Shown piece after piece: positions 20,812-29,826 of a stretch of 64,000 bases of DNA. Positions within the stretch are counted from its first letter, which is position 1. Each line of letters opens with the position of its first letter. The translations under genes were made by a program, and so were the position numbers. This stretch comes from Natrinema zhouii (GTDB lineage Archaea; Halobacteriota; Halobacteria; Halobacteriales; Natrialbaceae): positions 1,922,001-1,986,000 of the forward strand of contig NZ_CP059154.1 of assembly GCF_013456555.2 (NCBI RefSeq), read 5' to 3'. Under the pieces are notes generated by a model, which saw only the letters and a program-made list of their open reading frames with translations, was not told where the DNA came from and made no database searches.

Positions 20812-21162
20812 ATGGTCGCCGTTATCGGATCGCTCGTCGCCTTCGTCGTTGCACTACTCGTCGGTGGACTGGCGATATTCGTCAGCGCGCGGTTCATCGT
20901 CGACGTCGAGGACTACTCGTACGCAATCGTTACGGCGATCCTCGGCGCGATCGCCTGGGCACTAACCTCGTGGATACCGCTGCTGGGGCCGATACTCGCG
21001 CTCATCGCCTGGGTCTGGGTGATCAACTGGCGCTACCCCGGCGGCTGGGGAACGGCCGCAACGATCGGGTTCATCGCTTGGATCGCCGCGCTCGCCATGC
21101 TCTTCGTCCTCAACGTCGTCTTCCGGCTCGGCGTCGGCGCGTTCGGCGTTCCCGGTGCGTAG
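20812..21162 (+). CDS. Small four-helix membrane protein, paralogue of the gene at 20093
   Basis: A 116-residue protein with four hydrophobic helices. The ATG at 20812 is chosen over an upstream TTG because the TATA box is then at the right distance for a leaderless start. It is clearly homologous to the protein at 20093, including WIPLLGPILALIAW, NWRYPGGWG and the terminal GVPGA. The two have diverged substantially, so the duplication is not recent. It has its own promoter. Confidence 0.82.
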   Translation: MVAVIGSLVAFVVALLVGGLAIFVSARFIVDVEDYSYAIVTAILGAIAWALTSWIPLLGPILALIAWVWVINWRYPGGWGTAATIGFIAWIAALAMLFVLNVVFRLGVGAFGVPGA

Positions 21163-21345
21163 CGCTCTGCAACGTTTTCGGCCGGAAAGAATCGATATTC
21201 CGGCGCGTCCGGACCGAACAGCGACAGTGAATGATGGAGAATTGACCCATCTCGAATCGAATCGGCTGTATAGCACAGTATAGGCGTTCAGACGCCACGT
21301 TATGACTTCCGTATGATTTAAGCGAAGTGGCAAGTACCGACACGT

Positions 21346-22500
21346 ATGAACAGTCGCGTCGGCTTGACAATCGTGGTCGTCGCAGTGCTTCTTATCGGAG
21401 CGGGGCCGATTGGCGCCGCCACCGGGGCCACGAACGCCGGCCAGCCGCAATCCAGTCCGTTTGCAGTTCAGCAAGACCAGATCGACGCGGACGAGGTCCG
21501 AATGGACGTCGCATTCGAGGCAAACGGGACCGCCGCGTGGACGGTCGAGTTCTGGATTCGCCTCGACGACAACGAGAGCACGACGGCGTTCGAGTCGCTG
21601 CGAGACGATATTCAGGACGATCCCGAAAACCGCACGCAGTCGTTCGCCGATCAGATGGACGAGACGGTCGCCACGGCGAGTAAGGCGACTGGTCGTGACA
21701 TGTCCGCCGACGGATTCGACGTGACTACCGCGCGACAGTCGTTCGCACGGGAGTACGGCGTCGTCAGGTACACGTTCCGCTGGCACGAGTTCACCGCCGT
21801 CGAGGGCGACAAGCTCCGCGCCGGCGATGCCCTCGAGGGGATCTATCTCGACGATGGGATCCGATTACTGCTCGAGTGGCCGGACGGCTACGAGCGAACG
21901 TCGGTTACACCCGATCCGGACGACGAACGCGAGAACGCGGTGATCTGGCGGGGCGGCGAGACGGACTTCGTCTCCGGAGAACCGCGAGTCGTCGTTACCG
22001 CCGCTGGGAGCGGCTCCGGGGCCGACACGGCGATGATCGCGGGAGCCGCGATCGTCCTGGTTGGTCTCGGTGCCGTCGGCGCGTGGTGGTACCGAAATCG
22101 CAGGGAAGGGGCGGGGCAGACGGCTGACGGGGACGGTGCACCCGAGCCGAATTCCGGTCCCGGTCCCAGCCCCGACAACGGCCCCGGTTCGGCGTCCGGA
22201 ACGACGTCGGCAGCGAGCGCCGGATCAGCGGCCACAGGCGCGACTGGAACGCCGGATACGGCGCTCCTCACCAACGAAGAGCAGGTGCTTCGACTTATCA
22301 CGGATCATGGCGGCCGGATGAAACAGCAGGCGGTCGTCGAGGAACTCGACTGGACCGACGCGAAGACCAGCAAGGTGGTCAGCGCGCTCCGCGAGGAGGG
22401 GAAACTCGAGTCGTTCCGTCTCGGTCGCGAGAACGTGCTCTCGCTCCCCGACGCGGACGACGGAATCACGACGTATATCGGCGATGACGAAGCGGAATGA
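21346..22500 (+). CDS. Membrane-anchored protein with extracellular domain and cytoplasmic winged helix
   Basis: A 384-residue protein. Residues 1-25 form a signal peptide. An extracellular domain of about 190 residues follows (VRMDVAFEANGTAAWTVEFW; haloarchaeal DUF7345-like). One membrane helix lies at about 228-247, then a Gly/Pro/Ser/Ala-rich cytoplasmic linker. A C-terminal winged helix (about 305-370) contains EEQVLRLITDHGGRMKQQ and TSKVVSALREEGKLESF. The topology is that of a one-component regulator that senses outside and may act on DNA inside. It is followed by the DUF7096-like gene at 22672, a common haloarchaeal pairing. Confidence 0.85.
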   Translation: MNSRVGLTIVVVAVLLIGAGPIGAATGATNAGQPQSSPFAVQQDQIDADEVRMDVAFEANGTAAWTVEFWIRLDDNESTTAFESLRDDIQDDPENRTQSFADQMDETVATASKATGRDMSADGFDVTTARQSFAREYGVVRYTFRWHEFTAVEGDKLRAGDALEGIYLDDGIRLLLEWPDGYERTSVTPDPDDERENAVIWRGGETDFVSGEPRVVVTAAGSGSGADTAMIAGAAIVLVGLGAVGAWWYRNRREGAGQTADGDGAPEPNSGPGPSPDNGPGSASGTTSAASAGSAATGATGTPDTALLTNEEQVLRLITDHGGRMKQQAVVEELDWTDAKTSKVVSALREEGKLESFRLGRENVLSLPDADDGITTYIGDDEAE

Positions 22501-22671
22501 GACGAACGCACGTCGCCGTCGATTCCGGTCTGGCGAGTGAGCCGAGACGGCCGAAATCGGTAAAACCGCCAGACTGCAACGCATCGAAAACGGCGTTGAA
22601 TGGCGGAAACTGTCGATGAACCCAAGTCATCGACTCGAGTGTCTATCACTACGGACAGACAACTAGCACCA

Positions 22672-23376
22672 ATGAATCGAACCCTATCGATCACGCTGGC
22701 AGCGGTACTCGTCGTCGCGATGGTCGCGGTCCCCCTCGCCGCGGCGAGCGTCTCCTCGAGCGCGAACGGACAGGCGACAAGCGACTCCGAGGCAGGAAAC
22801 GAGTCGATCAAGCCCGGTGAGCAGTTCGCCGCCGCTGTCGGCGTCCAGAACGCCGAAATCGAGGGCGACGTTTCGGAGCGGGCCTTCGGCATCCGAATCG
22901 CGAACGCGGAGACCAACGAGACGAAAGCGGCCGTCGTTGCCGCGCAGTTCAACGAAACGGAAGCGCGTCTCGCCGAACTCGAGCGCAGACTCGAGAAACT
23001 GAACGAGTCCCGCGAGGCCGGCGATATCAGCGAGGGACGCTATCGTGCGGAAGTCGCGACGACCGTCGTCGAGATGCGGACCCTCGAGCGACAGGCAGCG
23101 ACGGCCGAGACGACCGCGGCTGGACTCCCCGAAGCGGTGCTCACCGAGCGCGGTATCGACGTCGACTCAATCCGAACGCTTCGAGACCGCGCCGGCGACC
23201 TCGGGGGACCAGAAACCGCAGCAATCGCTCGATCGATCGCCGGCAACGGCGATGAGCGGTCGCTCGGTCCCGACTCCGATCCGAACAGTTCGATCGACGT
23301 CGGCGGTGAAAATCGAATCGACGAAGTGGGCGTCAACGGTGCGGACGAGACTGCAGCGGAGTCGAGCGAAGCGTGA
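22672..23376 (+). CDS. Secreted helical protein, partner of the membrane-anchored HTH gene (DUF7096-like)
   Basis: A 234-residue protein. Residues 1-25 are a signal peptide ending AAAS. The central part (about 60-150) is helical and probably coiled-coil, with AQFNETEARLAELERRLEKL. The C-terminus is acidic and of low complexity. I chose the ATG at 22672, because the 24 codons upstream in frame precede the signal peptide. It probably works with the upstream membrane-anchored HTH protein, for example as an extracellular partner. That is inference from conserved linkage. Confidence 0.8.
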   Translation: MNRTLSITLAAVLVVAMVAVPLAAASVSSSANGQATSDSEAGNESIKPGEQFAAAVGVQNAEIEGDVSERAFGIRIANAETNETKAAVVAAQFNETEARLAELERRLEKLNESREAGDISEGRYRAEVATTVVEMRTLERQAATAETTAAGLPEAVLTERGIDVDSIRTLRDRAGDLGGPETAAIARSIAGNGDERSLGPDSDPNSSIDVGGENRIDEVGVNGADETAAESSEA

Positions 23377-23430
23377 CCCGGTGAGTAGCGCATGTCCGTT
23401 TTTTGCCGTTCGGTTCCGTAGACTGGTGAG

Positions 23431-23661
23431 ATGGTCGACGCGTATGCGATGATCGACACCGCGGCCGGGACCGCCGAGGAGGTGTGCCAGACCCTGCGCG
23501 CTGCAGAGGGAGTGATCGACGCACACGTCATCGCAGGCGACTTCGACATCATGGTCGAGTTAGCGGGCGACGAGCCACACGACATCCTCGAGACGATCAC
23601 CGACACCGTTCGGTCGCTCGAGGGGGTCGGGATGACGCGAACGTACATCTGCATCGACTGA
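23431..23661 (+). CDS. Stand-alone Lrp/AsnC ligand-binding (RAM) domain protein
   Basis: A 76-residue protein covering one complete alpha-beta RAM domain (VDAYAMIDTAAGTAEEV, GDFDIMVELAG, TRTYICID). No DNA-binding domain is present. Such short forms assemble into rings and may bind amino acids or modulate full-length Lrp proteins by mixing. The ligand cannot be told. Confidence 0.9.
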   Translation: MVDAYAMIDTAAGTAEEVCQTLRAAEGVIDAHVIAGDFDIMVELAGDEPHDILETITDTVRSLEGVGMTRTYICID

Positions 23662-23756
23662 GCCAGCGAGTCTGCCAGTCGCCCGACCCCGATGGGCCAG
23701 AACAGCGTCGACCGTTCGTCCGCGACTTTAAGTACGAACCCGCGGCCAGACGGCCC

Positions 23757-24533
23757 ATGATCGACGACGCGATCCGCGTCCTCGCGGGCGACTGCACCGT
23801 CATCGCCGAGGACGACGACCGACAAGAGTACCGCGGTCGAGTGACGACGATCGTCAAACCCGACAACACCATCCTCGTCCACGACACCGACGGCTACCAG
23901 CCCGTCGCGTGGCTGACCCGCGCCGACAGCGTCTCGAGCGATCGTACGGGCGGCTTCACCCTTGTCGCGAAGAAGGGGACCCAGACGCTGCGGATCGCGA
24001 CCCACGACCAGGACGGGTTCGCCCACTACCCGTCCTCGGCGGCCGGGACGCCCATCGGGGCGTGTCCCGACTGCGGCGGCGCGCTCGTGCGCTCGAGCGG
24101 GGTCCACTGCGTCGGCTGTGGCGACCGCTACGGCGTGCCTGCGGACGCGACGATCCGTGACGAGCAGTGTGATTGCGACTGCGGGCTTCCCAAGATGCGC
24201 GTCGAGCGTGGCCTGGCGTTCAACGTCTGCCTCGACCGGGGCTGTGAATCCCTCGACGCGGCGGTCACGGAGGCCTTCGACCGTGAATGGGCGTGCCCCG
24301 AACCCGACTGCGACGGTAACCTCCGAATTCTCCGGCGCGGCGGCCTCATCGCCGGCTGCGAGCACTATCCCGACTGCGACACCGGCTTCGCCGTCCCCGC
24401 CGGCGTCGTCGACGGCGACTGCGGCTGTGGGCTACCGACCTTCGAGACCGCCAGCGGCACCCGCTGTCTCGATGCGACCTGTGATCGGGGGCTCGAGGAG
24501 GCGCTCGAGGCCGAATCCGCGGCGGACGACTGA
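23757..24533 (+). CDS. NucS-like N-terminal domain fused to topoisomerase-type C4 zinc ribbons
   Basis: A 258-residue protein. Residues 1-75 resemble the DNA-binding N-terminal domain of NucS/EndoMS (RVLAGDCTVIAEDD, TILVHDTDGYQPVAW). The RecB-like nuclease core of NucS is absent. Instead, about residues 95-245 hold several cysteine quartets, such as CPDCGG...CVGCG, CDCDCG...C...C, CPEPDCDGNL...CEHYPDC and CGCGLP...C, like topoisomerase IA C-terminal zinc ribbons. TTTAAGTA at 23727 lies 30 bp before the ATG, suggesting a leaderless mRNA. It is probably a single-stranded DNA or RNA binding protein, not a nuclease. Confidence 0.8.
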   Translation: MIDDAIRVLAGDCTVIAEDDDRQEYRGRVTTIVKPDNTILVHDTDGYQPVAWLTRADSVSSDRTGGFTLVAKKGTQTLRIATHDQDGFAHYPSSAAGTPIGACPDCGGALVRSSGVHCVGCGDRYGVPADATIRDEQCDCDCGLPKMRVERGLAFNVCLDRGCESLDAAVTEAFDREWACPEPDCDGNLRILRRGGLIAGCEHYPDCDTGFAVPAGVVDGDCGCGLPTFETASGTRCLDATCDRGLEEALEAESAADD

Positions 24534-24752
24534 CGACTTGATCGAAACCGAGACGACCACCGTGCTATAGCCGGCTACTCAGCCGCTGCAGTGGGTGGGA
24601 ATGAAAGGGGCTTTCGGGGTGTTTGCAGCAGAGATGCTCCTGAACCCGCCCACGGTTCTCAAGCTCGCACGCCCAGCAGTGTCCGTCCCACCACCACCCT
24701 CGAATGGGAATCGATCCGTAGCCACTTAGTCACGGCTCGCAAAACCCCGACT

Positions 24753-25826
24753 ATGTCACTCGAGGGGCGGTTCGACGACGGCGTCGTCCGCGTGGGCAGC
24801 GACGCGCGCCAGCGGTATCACGACTCGCGGGGCTACGGCTATCCGCTCGAGGGGAACGAAATCGCCCTCGCGCCGGTCGAAGCGGCGCACCTCCTGTATC
24901 GGGGGGACCTCGAGGCAGTGGTCGACGCCGCCAGCGGCGAGCGTCTCGGGTTTCGGGAATTCATAGCTCGCGAGCCCGGCGAGGATTTCGGTGTCCGATT
25001 TCTGGTCTACGCGGATCTACGGTCGCGGGGCTTCTATCTCTCGCCGGCCGCGGAGCCGTGGGTTCCGAACCCGCCGAGCGGCGAGGCAGATTTCGCGGTT
25101 TTTCCGCGAGGGAAGGGGCCTCGAGACGGCGAGATTGCCTACGCGTTACGAATCATCGGCGAGCGGACCGACATTCCGGCCGCCGAACTCCGGGAGGGCG
25201 TGCTGGCGGTCGTCGACGAAGAGAGCGAGATTACCTACTTCGAAATAGGACAGCGAGATCCGACCGGCACGTCGGGTGCCGATATCACCCTTCCCGAGAA
25301 CTGCGAGGCCGACCTGCTCGCGGATCGGGTCGTCGTCTGGGAGCCGCCGCTCTCCCTCTACGAGCAGACGTTCTACGGCCAGCCACTCGAGGGCCGGGAG
25401 TACGACGAACCGACGCTGCAGTGTTCGCTGCTCGAGGCGACCTACCTCGCGGAGCGAGGAGCGCTCGCGCTCGAGGCCAGCACGGTTCGCGAGCGGGGCC
25501 GCGAGGTCGAGGGCGAGCGGTTCGATCGGCGGCTGACCGTCTACACCGAGTTGCGCGAACGCGGCGTCGTTCCCAAGACGGGGTACAAGTTCGGTGCCGA
25601 CTTCCGGACCTACGCGGACGTGGAGTCAGTCGAGAACCTCGGTCACTCCGAACTGCTGGTTCGCGTGCATCCCGCGGCGTACGTCTTCGAGCCGCGCGAT
25701 CTGGCGCTCGACGTTCGGCTCGCCCACGGGGTGCGGAAGACGATGGTGTTCGCGCTGGTGGAGTCGAACGGATCCGACGGGGACGCGGGGATCGAGTGGT
25801 GGTCGCTCGAGCGACTGACGCCGTAG
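24753..25826 (+). CDS. endA: tRNA-splicing endonuclease, two-repeat form
   Basis: A 357-residue protein made of two tandem endonuclease repeats. The second carries the catalytic triad: Tyr in GYKFGADFRTY, His in VHPAAY and Lys in HGVRKTMVFAL. The first repeat is structurally similar but degenerate (DFGVRFLVYADLRSRGFYL). This fused form dimerises and cuts bulge-helix-bulge motifs in pre-tRNA introns and pre-rRNA stems. A perfect bulge-helix-bulge lies in the 16S stem of this same window. The ATG at 24753 gives MSLEGRFDDG, the usual start. Confidence 0.95.
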   Translation: MSLEGRFDDGVVRVGSDARQRYHDSRGYGYPLEGNEIALAPVEAAHLLYRGDLEAVVDAASGERLGFREFIAREPGEDFGVRFLVYADLRSRGFYLSPAAEPWVPNPPSGEADFAVFPRGKGPRDGEIAYALRIIGERTDIPAAELREGVLAVVDEESEITYFEIGQRDPTGTSGADITLPENCEADLLADRVVVWEPPLSLYEQTFYGQPLEGREYDEPTLQCSLLEATYLAERGALALEASTVRERGREVEGERFDRRLTVYTELRERGVVPKTGYKFGADFRTYADVESVENLGHSELLVRVHPAAYVFEPRDLALDVRLAHGVRKTMVFALVESNGSDGDAGIEWWSLERLTP

Positions 25827-26235
25827 TAACCGGATCTCTCGCCGAACGCTGCTCGGTGGGTGGAACGCGCTTCTCAGTGGGTGCCGTTTTCGTTCTGGTA
25901 CGTGGTAACGTGAAGACCAGCGTTCTGCCCGTACTGGCAACAGGGAATCACCACACCCTCCCCAACCGATTCACTCAGTCACTTCGTTCCTTCGTTCATC
26001 CCTCGCGTGCGTTCGAGCCGCAGTTCGCTGACGCGAACCGCGGCACAGCACGCGCCACCACGCGGAAAATCTCCTCTCACGTACGATCTCCGTCCCAGCT
26101 AGCTCGGCTAAACAAACCAACGTGAGATCGTCCTCCTGTTGCCGATCGATTTCGGGATCCTCGAGCACGCCAACGAAGGACAGACCGGAACGATTCAGCC
26201 CTGCAGCGAGTCCGCGGACGGATAGCAATCGCCTT
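25827..26235. repeat. Intergenic region with dispersed repeat copy 2
   Basis: About 25937-26080 repeats the blocks GGCAACAGGGAATCACCACA, CCCTCCCCAACCGATTCA, TCGTTCATCCCTCGCG, GACGCGAACCGC and GCACGCGCCA, in the same order as at 5.83-5.95 kb. The minus-strand frame over 25971-26243 has no family likeness and I treat it as spurious. The region separates convergent endA and ogt. Confidence 0.7.
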
Positions 26236-26628
26236 CTACTCACCCGGAATACCTGCCCCCTCGTGCTCGAGCAGTCGCCGTTTCAGATCGAGCCCGCCGC
26301 CGTAGCCGACGAGCGAGTCCACGCCGACGATCCGATGACAGGGAACGATCACGGGGATCGGATTGCGGCCACAGGCCTGCCCGACCGCGATCGGTGCGCT
26401 CTCGAGGTCGTCCGCGATTGCGCCGTACGTTCGCGTTTCGCCGGCCGAAATCTCCGTCATCGCTCGCATAACGCTGCCCGTGAAGTCGTCAGGGAACGCG
26501 ATCTCGAGGTCGAACGCCGTCCTCGTTCCCGATTCGTACTCCCGGACCTGCTCGCGGATCGTCGCCGGATCCGCACCGATCCGTGACTCGTCGAGTTCCC
26601 GCTCACACCCGAATATCTGAATCTGCAT
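26236..26628 (-). CDS. ogt: Methylated-DNA--[protein]-cysteine S-methyltransferase
   Basis: A 130-residue suicidal DNA repair protein that takes alkyl groups from O6-alkylguanine. The acceptor motif PCHRIVG and the GGGLDLKRRLLEHEG segment that follows are diagnostic. GETRTYGAIA and AVGQACGRNPIPVIV mark the helix-turn-helix and asparagine hinge. The start at MQIQIF (26628) removes an Arg-rich extension with no family similarity. The N-terminal domain is much reduced compared with Escherichia coli Ogt. Confidence 0.94.
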   Translation of the reverse strand: MQIQIFGCERELDESRIGADPATIREQVREYESGTRTAFDLEIAFPDDFTGSVMRAMTEISAGETRTYGAIADDLESAPIAVGQACGRNPIPVIVPCHRIVGVDSLVGYGGGLDLKRRLLEHEGAGIPGE

Positions 26629-26733
26629 CGTCGATCGACGTTCGGCGCGCACCCTCTTTACTCTCGCCGATCGAAGATTTCGGCGACGGCGAAGCCGAAG
26701 GTTTTTGCGCGCTGCCGAGCCAAAACGCACGTA

Positions 26734-28329
26734 ATGACCGGAGACGACCCACTCGAGGAGTCCGAGTCAGGGGAATCGACGACCGGGGAGCCGTTACCCG
26801 ATGGAGGGGCTGCCGGAGCCGACGACGTCGCGCTGGACCCCTGGGGATCCTCGAGCGTCTCCGACTACCGGAAACTGTTCGAGGAGTTCGGCATCGAGGA
26901 GTTCGACGAGATACTCGAGCAGGTACCGAACCCCCACTACCTGATGCGCCGCGGCGTCATCTTCGGCCACCGGGACTACCGACCGGTCGCCGAGGCCTTA
27001 CAGAACGACGAGCCCGCGGCCGTCCTCTCGGGGTTCATGCCCACCGGCGATCCCCACATCGGCCACAAACTGGTCTTCGACGAGATCATCTGGCATCAGG
27101 AACAGGGGGCCGACGCCTACGGCCTGATCGCCGACCTCGAGGCCAACTCCGCTCGCGGGCTGAGCTGGGACGAGATCGACGAGCACGCGCGCAACTACCT
27201 GCTCTCGCTGCTCGCACTCGGCTTCGACCCCGAGGAGGGCGAACTCTACCGCCAGTCGACTAACCGCGAGGTACAGGATCTCGCCTTCGACCTCGGCGCG
27301 GAGGCCAACTTCTCCGAGTTCCAGGCAATTTACGGCTTCGATGGCGAGACCGACGTCTCGCACATGCAGTCGGTCGTCACCCAGATGGCCGACATCCTCT
27401 ACCCGCAACTCGAGGAGCCCAAACCGACCGTGATACCCGTCGGCCCGGACCAGGACCCCCACGTCCGGCTGGCTCGGGATCTCGCCGAGCGGATGCGCTT
27501 CTTCAAAGTCTCCGAAGCGTACGCCAGCTTCGAACTCGAGCCAGCGGAACGCGCTCTCGTCGCCGAGTTCTACGAGCGACTCGAGCCCGCCGAGTTCGAC
27601 GACGACACGCTCCGCTGCGTTCACGTCGCCGAAGCGCTCGAGGAGACGCCGCTGTCGGAGCTCGCGGTCAGCGCGGACACGCTGAGTTCGGTCCTGACGA
27701 AGTTGAACGGGGCGGGGATGGAACCGATCCGACCGCGAACCCGCTTTTCCGACCGGCGGGCGACGGACGAGGCCTTCGACGCGCTCATCGACGCCATCGA
27801 GGGCGAGAAGCGAGTCTACGAGAGCCACATCGATGCCTTCGAGCTCGACCGCGGCGAGGCCGAGGAACTCGCCCGACAAGTGGAGGTCGACAACGGCGGC
27901 TACGGATTCCAGCCGCCGTCGTCGATCTACCACAGATTCATGACCGGCCTCACTGGCGGGAAAATGTCCTCCTCGATCCCGGCGAGCCATATCTCACTGC
28001 TGGACGACCCCGAGGACGGCTACGACAAGGTGAAGGCGGCGACGACCGGCGGTCGCGAGACCGCTGAAGAGCAACGCGAGAAGGGCGGTCGGGCTGACGA
28101 GTGTCCCGTCTACGAACTCTACGCCTACCTATTGGCCGGCGACGACGACGAGTTCGCCAAGCGCGTCTACGACGAGTGCGTCGGCGGCGAGCGCCTCTGT
28201 GGCGACTGCAAGGAGCAGGCCGCCCAGCTCATGCGGGAGTTCCTCGCGGAACACCAGGAAAAACGCGAAGAGGTCGAAGACCTGCTCGAGGAAGCGGATA
28301 TCGAACTCGAGTCGCCGCGGCGTCGCTGA
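26734..28329 (+). CDS. trpS: Tryptophan--tRNA ligase
   Basis: A 531-residue class I aminoacyl-tRNA synthetase. The HIGH motif is in SGFMPTGDPHIGHK and the KMSKS motif is GGKMSSSIPAS. An acidic N-terminal extension (about 40 residues) precedes the conserved PWG. The KMSSS variant and the eukaryote-like architecture match archaeal TrpRS. A TTTTT-containing AT patch lies about 25-30 bp upstream of the ATG. The 105-bp leader has no Trp-rich ORF. Confidence 0.97.
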   Translation: MTGDDPLEESESGESTTGEPLPDGGAAGADDVALDPWGSSSVSDYRKLFEEFGIEEFDEILEQVPNPHYLMRRGVIFGHRDYRPVAEALQNDEPAAVLSGFMPTGDPHIGHKLVFDEIIWHQEQGADAYGLIADLEANSARGLSWDEIDEHARNYLLSLLALGFDPEEGELYRQSTNREVQDLAFDLGAEANFSEFQAIYGFDGETDVSHMQSVVTQMADILYPQLEEPKPTVIPVGPDQDPHVRLARDLAERMRFFKVSEAYASFELEPAERALVAEFYERLEPAEFDDDTLRCVHVAEALEETPLSELAVSADTLSSVLTKLNGAGMEPIRPRTRFSDRRATDEAFDALIDAIEGEKRVYESHIDAFELDRGEAEELARQVEVDNGGYGFQPPSSIYHRFMTGLTGGKMSSSIPASHISLLDDPEDGYDKVKAATTGGRETAEEQREKGGRADECPVYELYAYLLAGDDDEFAKRVYDECVGGERLCGDCKEQAAQLMREFLAEHQEKREEVEDLLEEADIELESPRRR

Positions 28330-28468
28330 GCGGCGATCCACCGGACGGTACTGACGAGCGCTGGCGATCGGTCGATCGAGCTGCTCTGTTTTTCCGGGCG
28401 CGAGCGATAATACGTTTTCAGCGTCTGACGAAGATATATCAGTTCGGTTGTGGAACCCGAAAATATCC

Positions 28469-29815
28469 ATGGCCCGGTCCCTTCGCGAGTCGAACGACGA
28501 CCTGTTGGTCCCCGCCGACGTGCTCGGTGCGTTCGGCGTTACGCCGGCGGATCTCGGACCGGGTCCGTCCGGTGGCGATAGCCTCGAGACGGCGCTGGCC
28601 GACGCGCTCTCGACGGGTATCGACCGGCGGACGGTGCTCCGCCGGACGATCACGCGGAGCGACCGCGGGCTCGCCTGTCCGGCCCGGTACTCGGCGGCCG
28701 ATCTCGAGTGCGAACTCGTCGCCGTCTTCGAGGCGATCGGCTGGTCGCTCGCGGTCACGCACACGCAAACCGGACTCCGACTCACCGCCACCGACTCCCG
28801 CGGCCGTCGCCGCGAAACGTCGGTCGAGTATCCCGACACGCCGCTGGGGACCGACAACCTCCCCGCCGTCCTCTGGACGATCAACGACGCTATCCTCGGG
28901 GGAACCGGCGCACGGTTCGTCCTCCTCTCGGCGGGCGTCGACCGCTGGCGGGCCGCACTGATCGAAACGAGTGCGCTCGAGCGGCTCCGCGATCGCTACG
29001 GCCCGCGGATCGAGGCCGTCGATCGGCCGCTGTGTCCGGAAGACGGACTCGAGGCGTACGTCCCCGCGGCGACGGCCGATGATACGACCGAACCGGACGG
29101 CGAAAGTCTCGGCACTGACGGCAACGACCCGTGGCCGCCGTGGGCGCTCGAGCGGGGCGCTGACCGGTCGCGCGATCCGACGACGAGCGTCGATTCACTC
29201 ATCGACGAAGCCGAGCCATCCGCGCGACCGGAGCTGAATTCGGACGCAGCGTCTACGCACGTCTCGAGCGACGCGCTAACCGGACAACCGTCGAGGGAAA
29301 CGTCGGAACAATCGACCACATCGGCTCCCTCGAGCGAAATTGACGGCTTCGAACTCCGGGGAACTCCTAGGGGCTCGAGACCTGAAGATGACGATGAGCG
29401 ATCCGAGAACTGTGAGCCGGGAACGAACGGGGTCGACGAGGGGAGGTGTACAACGAGTAGCGACGAAGACGCGACGACCGCGGACGAATTCGGGACGCTC
29501 TCGGGGAGTAGTGAGACGGCACGCATCGACAACGGTTCGTTCGGGACGGAACTCGAGCCCCACTCCGAGGACGACCGCTATCAGGCGCTCGGCGCAGCGC
29601 TCGACGCGGGCGGAAACGTCTCCGTGCAGGGGTTACTCGAGGACGACGAGTTCCTCCCCGAACTGCCGGCTACCGAGTCCGCAGAGACCCGTATCGAGTT
29701 CGCCGACGGCTGTGCACCCGTTGACGTCCCCGAGGCGACGGCGACGACCGAGCGGTCGGGATTCGAATGGGTCGATACCGGCTCGCTCGAGACGGCGCGG
29801 GCCTCGGATCAGTAG
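28469..29815 (+). CDS. Haloarchaeal protein of unknown function, conserved N-terminus and acidic tail
   Basis: A 448-residue protein. The N-terminal 180 or so residues look globular (LLVPADVLGAFGVTPADLG; NLPAVLWTINDAILGG; RFVLLSAGVDRWRAALIET). From about residue 195 to 370 the chain is a Ser/Thr/Asp/Glu-rich low-complexity region. A short ordered C-terminus resumes (YQALGAALDAGGNVSVQGLLEDDEFLPEL; ATATTERSGFEWVDTGSL). I do not recognise the fold. The ATG at 28469 is preferred to the upstream TTG; ATATATC lies about 33 bp before it. Confidence 0.65.
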   Translation: MARSLRESNDDLLVPADVLGAFGVTPADLGPGPSGGDSLETALADALSTGIDRRTVLRRTITRSDRGLACPARYSAADLECELVAVFEAIGWSLAVTHTQTGLRLTATDSRGRRRETSVEYPDTPLGTDNLPAVLWTINDAILGGTGARFVLLSAGVDRWRAALIETSALERLRDRYGPRIEAVDRPLCPEDGLEAYVPAATADDTTEPDGESLGTDGNDPWPPWALERGADRSRDPTTSVDSLIDEAEPSARPELNSDAASTHVSSDALTGQPSRETSEQSTTSAPSSEIDGFELRGTPRGSRPEDDDERSENCEPGTNGVDEGRCTTSSDEDATTADEFGTLSGSSETARIDNGSFGTELEPHSEDDRYQALGAALDAGGNVSVQGLLEDDEFLPELPATESAETRIEFADGCAPVDVPEATATTERSGFEWVDTGSLETARASDQ

Positions 29816-29826
29816 CGCGTCGTCCG

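Noticed and set aside
25971..26243. A 90-codon minus-strand frame between endA and ogt
   Set aside because: It runs through dispersed repeat copy 2, has no family likeness, and overlaps the ogt stop.
26629..26733. A Trp-rich leader peptide upstream of trpS, by analogy with pheST
   Set aside because: No short frame with Trp codons exists in this interval.
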